Shown here one piece after another: positions 59,990-64,000 of a stretch of DNA of 64,000 nucleotides. Position 1 is the first letter of the stretch. Every line of letters starts with the position of its first letter. Source of the DNA: Lineus longissimus (lineage: Eukaryota > Nemertea > Pilidiophora > Heteronemertea > Lineidae); contig NC_088321.1 of the NCBI RefSeq assembly GCF_910592395.1, forward strand, positions 62,001 through 126,000, read 5' to 3'. A model generated the notes under the pieces. That model saw only the letters and a list, made by a program, of their open reading frames with translations. It ran no database searches and was not told where the DNA came from. The position numbers were made by a program, and so were the translations under genes.

Positions 59990-62900
59990 ATGGTTGTCTT
60001 ATCGATAGCTCAGAAGGTGGCGCTTGGTCTGGCGCTACCGACGGCAGCTTTGCTGGTCTATCTCTTGTGGAGGAGCACTGACGATGGTGAGTTTCGCCAA
60101 AACTAAACTCAATTAAAACAGTATGCAGGCCTCTCAATGAACCCAAACACGCGTTGTCTAGAGAAGTCAAGAAGAACATCGCTCCCTGTTCTTTGATAAC
60201 TTTGTCCTTGGTATGTTGTCTTACATGTATTGTTATGTTGTGTACAGTGGAACCTCTCTATTAAGGACACCCTGGGACTGACAAGTGCTAATAGAGTGGT
60301 GTCCTGATTAGAGAGGTCAAATTGAATGGAAACCACCAATTTGGGACCAAACCTAGTGTCCTTAATTGAGAGGTTGTCCTTAATAGAGAGGTGTCCGCTA
60401 AGGGAGGTTTCACTGTACATACATATCATGTATTCTCATCTTACATATGTTTATGTTCTCCTTTCTCAGATGAAGGTGTGGATTCTGAATCCTTCGTTAC
60501 TTCCCGCCAGACAGTGATCGAGGTGAAAGTTCCCCGTCCTGTGGTCGGAGCTGTGATTGGACGACAGGGTTGTGTGATCAAACAGGTATGATTGAATAAA
60601 GATGAAATATCGTCATGAAATAAAGCAATTTAAAAAAAACATATACATCATATTTCCCAGTCACGAAAACTGTGATCACATGAAAGCATCTCTTTTCCCT
60701 TTGTTGTGATCATGTGCTGTAAATCGCCTTGGCAGTCTCTCAGCTCTTGTGATATCTGTTGTTAAGGTCGCACAGGAGACCGGCGCCAGGATTCACTTCC
60801 GTGACCGAGACGGCGACAATGATGAGGAGGGCCCAGACCGCATCGTACTCATCCGAGGGAACATGGAATCTGCGCAAAATGCCGAACTCAAAATACGCAA
60901 AATCATCGCAGAACAGCCGGATGTGGTGGTCGAGGAAATCCATGTGCCGCAGAGAATGTTGGGGAAAATTATAGGTGAGATGGTTACGCCCTTTGCACAG
61001 GAACTCTGTAACTCCATTAGTGCTGACCTGGCATTATCCCTCGGTATCCGCCTTACACTCACAAACGTCTATGTTTTTGCCCTATCTGAATTGAAAAGAT
61101 TGTAATTTTAAGTTTTGGGGTAATTTTTTAGGTCGTGGTGGTGAAAATATCCGTCAAATGATGCGGATATCAAAGTGCCGGATTAACATAAGTCGTTCTG
61201 GGGGCGATCGAGGGCCGAATACGTTGACACCAGTTGAGTTGAAAGGATCTCAGGAGCAGATTGAGACTGCCAAGGCTTTGATCGACGAGAAAATAGCCGA
61301 GGCAGATAACGATCGGGCGAGGGATGCGGTCATCATGGCAAATAGGCGGGAACGTGGCCGGCCGCGGGGAGACGCACAGCCTGTTAAAGGTATGTCATGC
61401 CTCTCTTATCTGATGACGTTTTCCTGTATAATATCACCGGTTAACCACGTTCAGACAAAGTAGAACTAATTTGCTGAATGAATTCATCAAAGCAGGTAGC
61501 ATTCTGGGACACTTCCCAAGTAATCGGGTCACAAAAGGGTGACGTCGGTCAGGTGTACTGTGAGTATTGCAGCCTGTGATGTCATTCCTGTTTTAACAGT
61601 TCACACCAGAATGACTATTTCAGACCGAGGCCTACGCTAAAAGCAACTTAGTGAACTAATATCAACCTTGTTCCTGCTTTCAGAGGCAAGCCTTTATGCA
61701 CCAGACCAAGTGCGTATGCCAGACCACGGAGATTACATTGAAGTCTACGTCTCGGCCATGGAGCATCCAGGACAGTTCTGGTTGCAGTTGTTAACGACAA
61801 GCTCAGCGCGGTTAGACCGCCTCGTAGACACTATGACCACTTTCTATGATGATCCCGAATCAATTCAGGTCAGGTTTGATTTTGTGCAAATTGCTTTAGA
61901 CGAAAAAAACAGACTGCCCAAATTCAAAACAACAGCCAATTAGTCTCGAGCCCAGCATTCAACCAATACATTGTGCCAAATGTGTGGAGTTTCAGCATTA
62001 GCATGCGTGTCAAGAAAAATGACATCACAGAGCTATTTTCAATTCCAGTGTCTTGTCATATTCCCTCTTCTTGATTCTAGTACGCCAAGGTGATCCACTT
62101 TAACCCTCTTCTTGATTCTAGTACGCCAAGGTGATCCACTTTAACCCTCTTCTTGATTCTAGTACGCCAAGGTGATCCACTTTAACCCTCTTCTTTATTC
62201 TAGTACGCCAAGGTGATCCACTTTAACGAAGGTGATATTGTCGCTGCCCCCTTCCCATATGACAGCTCCTGGTACCGCGCCCGTATCACTAAGACACCTG
62301 AGGGTGACGACATAGACTTGTTCTATGTGGACTATGGTGATACTGGCACCGTTCACAAGGAGAAAATACGACAAATAAGGTGAGTCTGTGACGAGCTGAT
62401 TTACTCAAACAAATGTGGTATGATCATAAAATTTGGGTGAACAGCTCTCTAACAGTGATCGTATTGATCAATAGGTAACCGACTATGCCACCGAATGATA
62501 ACGTAGGGCTACAATAGCGGTCGATCTGAGAATATAAGACAAGTGAGCTTCTCGGATAATTGGGCATGTCAGTAAATGTTGATGCTTTGACCTAATTATT
62601 CTCTTTCCAGGAGTGATTTTCTTAGTCTTCCTTTCCAAGCAGTCGAGGTTTGCCTCGACAATGTGACCTCTCGAGACGAGCAATGGTCAGAGGAATCGTT
62701 AGACTTATTTGAAGAGATCACTGCACCGGGAAAATGGAAAACGTTAATGGCACGCACAAAAAGTTTTAAAGGGACGAAAAACGGTTCTATACCATGTGTG
62801 GAGTTAGTCGACACTAATGGTTCTGAGGTAAGATTATAGGTGGCGTTCTCTCATTGATTGACAGAAACCTGAATCAATGTTGTGGTTCTGAGGTAAGACT

Positions 62901-63300
62901 ATAGGTGGTGTTCTCTCATTGATTGAAAGAAACCTGAATCAGTGTTTGTTTACTATCTGTTTCACTTTTCAATTGCTTCCTTATTTGTTGATATCAAGAT
63001 GTAAACACAGCACGCGGACAGATTCTCGATTTGCTCTCTCTGATGAGCTGGGACAAATCAGATACATCCAGTCTAGTTTAAAAATGTGACACAGGTGGAG
63101 CTGCTGATTACAATGTCACCATTTTCATATTTGATTGTTTCAGGACGTATACATAGCACAGAAACTTGTTGATTTGGGATTTGGCGTCTTTGATGAACCA
63201 GCCAAGAGTGCTGATACGTCCACTGTAGTTGAGAATGGTGACACAGGGGGAGCCACTGAAGAGGTAGAAACGAGCACGGTAGATTTCAGTACCGCTGAAA
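59990..63300 (+). CDS. TDRKH: TDRKH/Papi Tudor-KH protein, N-terminal 471 residues (8 exons, partial)
   Basis: Exons: 59990-60086, 60470-60585, 60767-60974, 61132-61389, 61684-61868, 62204-62379, 62611-62827, 63144-63300. All have GT-AG junctions and agreeing phases; the last ends in phase 1, so the gene continues off the right edge. An N-terminal membrane anchor (about residues 5-27, AQKVALGLALPTAALLVYLL) matches the outer mitochondrial membrane anchor of the family. KH1 has GRQG (63-66); KH2 has GRGG (141-144). The extended Tudor domain starts near 235 (GDYIEVYVSAMEHPGQFWLQ), with its core at about 295-350 (EGDIVAAPFP, SWYRARI, DLFYVDYGDTG). The aromatic-cage positions appear kept. TDRKH/Papi binds PIWI proteins by methyl-arginine and recruits the trimmer that matures piRNA 3' ends. 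The family order TM-KH-KH-Tudor is intact. Confidence 0.95.
60245..60415. mobile_element. Complete 171-bp Tigger/pogo-type MITE with TA duplication
   Basis: The element starts CAGTGGAACCTCTCTATTAA and ends TTAGCGGACA-type sequence in reverse orientation (GTGTCCGCTAAGGGAGGTTTCACTG). The flanks are TA on both sides (60243-60244 and 60416-60417). The TIRs match over about 25 bp with several differences. It is in intron 1 of TDRKH, in TcMar style. Confidence 0.8.
62063..62226 (+). repeat. 41-bp array copying the intron 5 / exon 6 junction of TDRKH, 4 copies
   Basis: TTCTTGATTCTAG followed by TACGCCAAGGTGATCCACTT TAAC occurs with the first coding base at 62081, 62122, 62163 and 62204. Only the last continues into the Tudor exon. 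The three upstream copies each carry a polypyrimidine-like stretch, an AG acceptor and 24 nt of exon. Confidence 0.96.
62819..62948 (+). repeat. 65-bp duplication of the exon 7 / intron 7 junction of TDRKH
   Basis: GGTTCTGAG|GTAAGATTATAGG starts at 62819 and is repeated from 62884 (GGTTCTGAGGTAAGACTATA), with TTCTCTCATTGATTGA and AAACCTGAATCA shared. The first copy is the true exon end (donor at 62828); the second is intronic. Confidence 0.93.
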
Positions 63301-63546
63301 GTGAGTGCTTGCCACGCCTGCTTTTCTTGTAGTTAGAGGACAGTGATTGGTCAGAGTCTGGCCGGACATCATTACACTGCGTTTTGAGAAAACAAATCTG
63401 AATTTGCCACAAAGAAAATGATGATGGGTAGCCTCAGAATGTGCTTGAGAGCTTTCCAACTCATGTCAGCTGATTGTTTTCATATTCTAAAAATTGATGG
63501 AAGCATTTCTTGTCCCAAGCTTGGCAATGGAGATGTACCATGATAA

Positions 63547-63582
63547 CATCGTCCTGGATCCAGGACAGGATCCAGGACGATG
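63547..63582. repeat. Perfect 15-bp inverted repeat (hairpin)
   Basis: CATCGTCCTGGATCC and its exact complement GGATCCAGGACGATG flank AGGACA. It lies in the TDRKH intron after exon 8. Confidence 0.9.
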
Positions 63583-63595
63583 CTAACTTATCAAA

Positions 63596-63719
63596 CCATG
63601 TCAGAGTTGATGTCAGGCTCTGAACAGTTACTGTAACCATGTCAGAGTTGATGTCAGGCTCTGAACAGTTACTGTAACCATGTCAGAGTTGATGTCAGGC
63701 TCTGAACAGTTACTGTAAC
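63596..63719. repeat. 41-bp minisatellite, 3 copies
   Basis: TCAGAGTTGATGTCAGGCTC TGAACAGTTACTGTAACCATG repeats at 63601, 63642 and 63683; the copies are identical. It is in the TDRKH intron after exon 8. Confidence 0.97.
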
Positions 63720-64000
63720 GTGAAGGTGGGCCTCGAGTTATTTACATCGCTGATGATTCATTCTGCTATCATCGCGTTCACCCTGTCTTGGCCCACCATG
63801 TGTTGTCTGTCTGCTGGCTAACTGTCCTTGTCTTGTCAGACTAACCAGCTTAGCTTGATTACTTGGGCTTCATTCATTCCCTTGCTTTAATAAAGCTTCA
63901 TTCTAAGTGTCCTGTTTTCATTTCATCATTCTTGTTTATGTTGATATCTTGGCATTCGAATGTTCCTTTAAGCTTTATTTTGGTGATGATCAGTGGGGGA

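Overview
This is eukaryotic nuclear DNA from a bilaterian animal. It shows GT-AG spliced genes of typical metazoan families, 5' ends of the usual animal kind, decayed tRNA-derived SINEs, TIR-type MITEs and a very high density of minisatellites. The mix (Tudor/KH piRNA factor, ceramide synthase 1, repeats rich in TAGGCCTA-type words and AGGTCA half sites) suggests a marine invertebrate, either lophotrochozoan or non-vertebrate deuterostome. The sequence alone does not let me choose. Most long ORFs here are minisatellites read as protein, not genes. The real genes were found by joining short exons whose splice sites and phases all agree.

Layout: (1) 259-4520, minus: first three coding exons of an ADAM10 (Kuzbanian) metalloprotease, running off the left edge, with a 36-copy 59-bp array in intron 2. 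(2) 4521-11739: intergenic, full of short tandem arrays. (3) 11740-19391, minus: complete CTDSPL2-type phosphatase, 11 coding exons, 444 aa. A likely 5' non-coding exon lies near 22.75 kb beside an NRF1-like motif. One intron carries a 38-copy 63-bp array. (4) 22.8-25.4 kb: intergenic, with a putative MITE and a 26-bp array. (5) 25367-31969, minus: complete coiled-coil gene resembling KIAA1328/hinderin, 11 exons, 814 aa. (6) about 33.7-38491, plus: a four-TM protein with a PPxY tail of the ENTREP/FAM189 type, 6 exons, about 634 aa. (7) 38.5-44.1 kb: tail-to-tail intergenic region with a cluster of RFX X-box-like motifs. (8) 44115-59240, minus: complete ceramide synthase 1, 7 exons, 387 aa, with a 10.9-kb first intron. 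(9) 59990 to the right edge, plus: 5' part of TDRKH/Papi (membrane anchor, KH1, KH2, Tudor), divergent from the ceramide synthase gene over about 750 bp.

The genes do not form a pathway. They are housekeeping or cell-biology genes: ectodomain shedding, CTD-type phosphatase, probable centrosome/cohesin-linked coiled coil, endosomal ubiquitin-ligase adaptor, sphingolipid synthesis, and piRNA trimming at mitochondria.

The most unusual signal is how the minisatellites relate to exons. Three arrays are tandem copies of real exon/intron junctions: a 5' splice site copied 12 times in the KIAA1328-like gene, a 3' splice site copied 4 times in TDRKH, and a 5' splice site copied twice in TDRKH. Several other arrays begin within a few to about 30 bases of a donor site. 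In the ENTREP-like gene an entire minisatellite intron is a multiple of three with no stop, so its retention would insert 207 residues.
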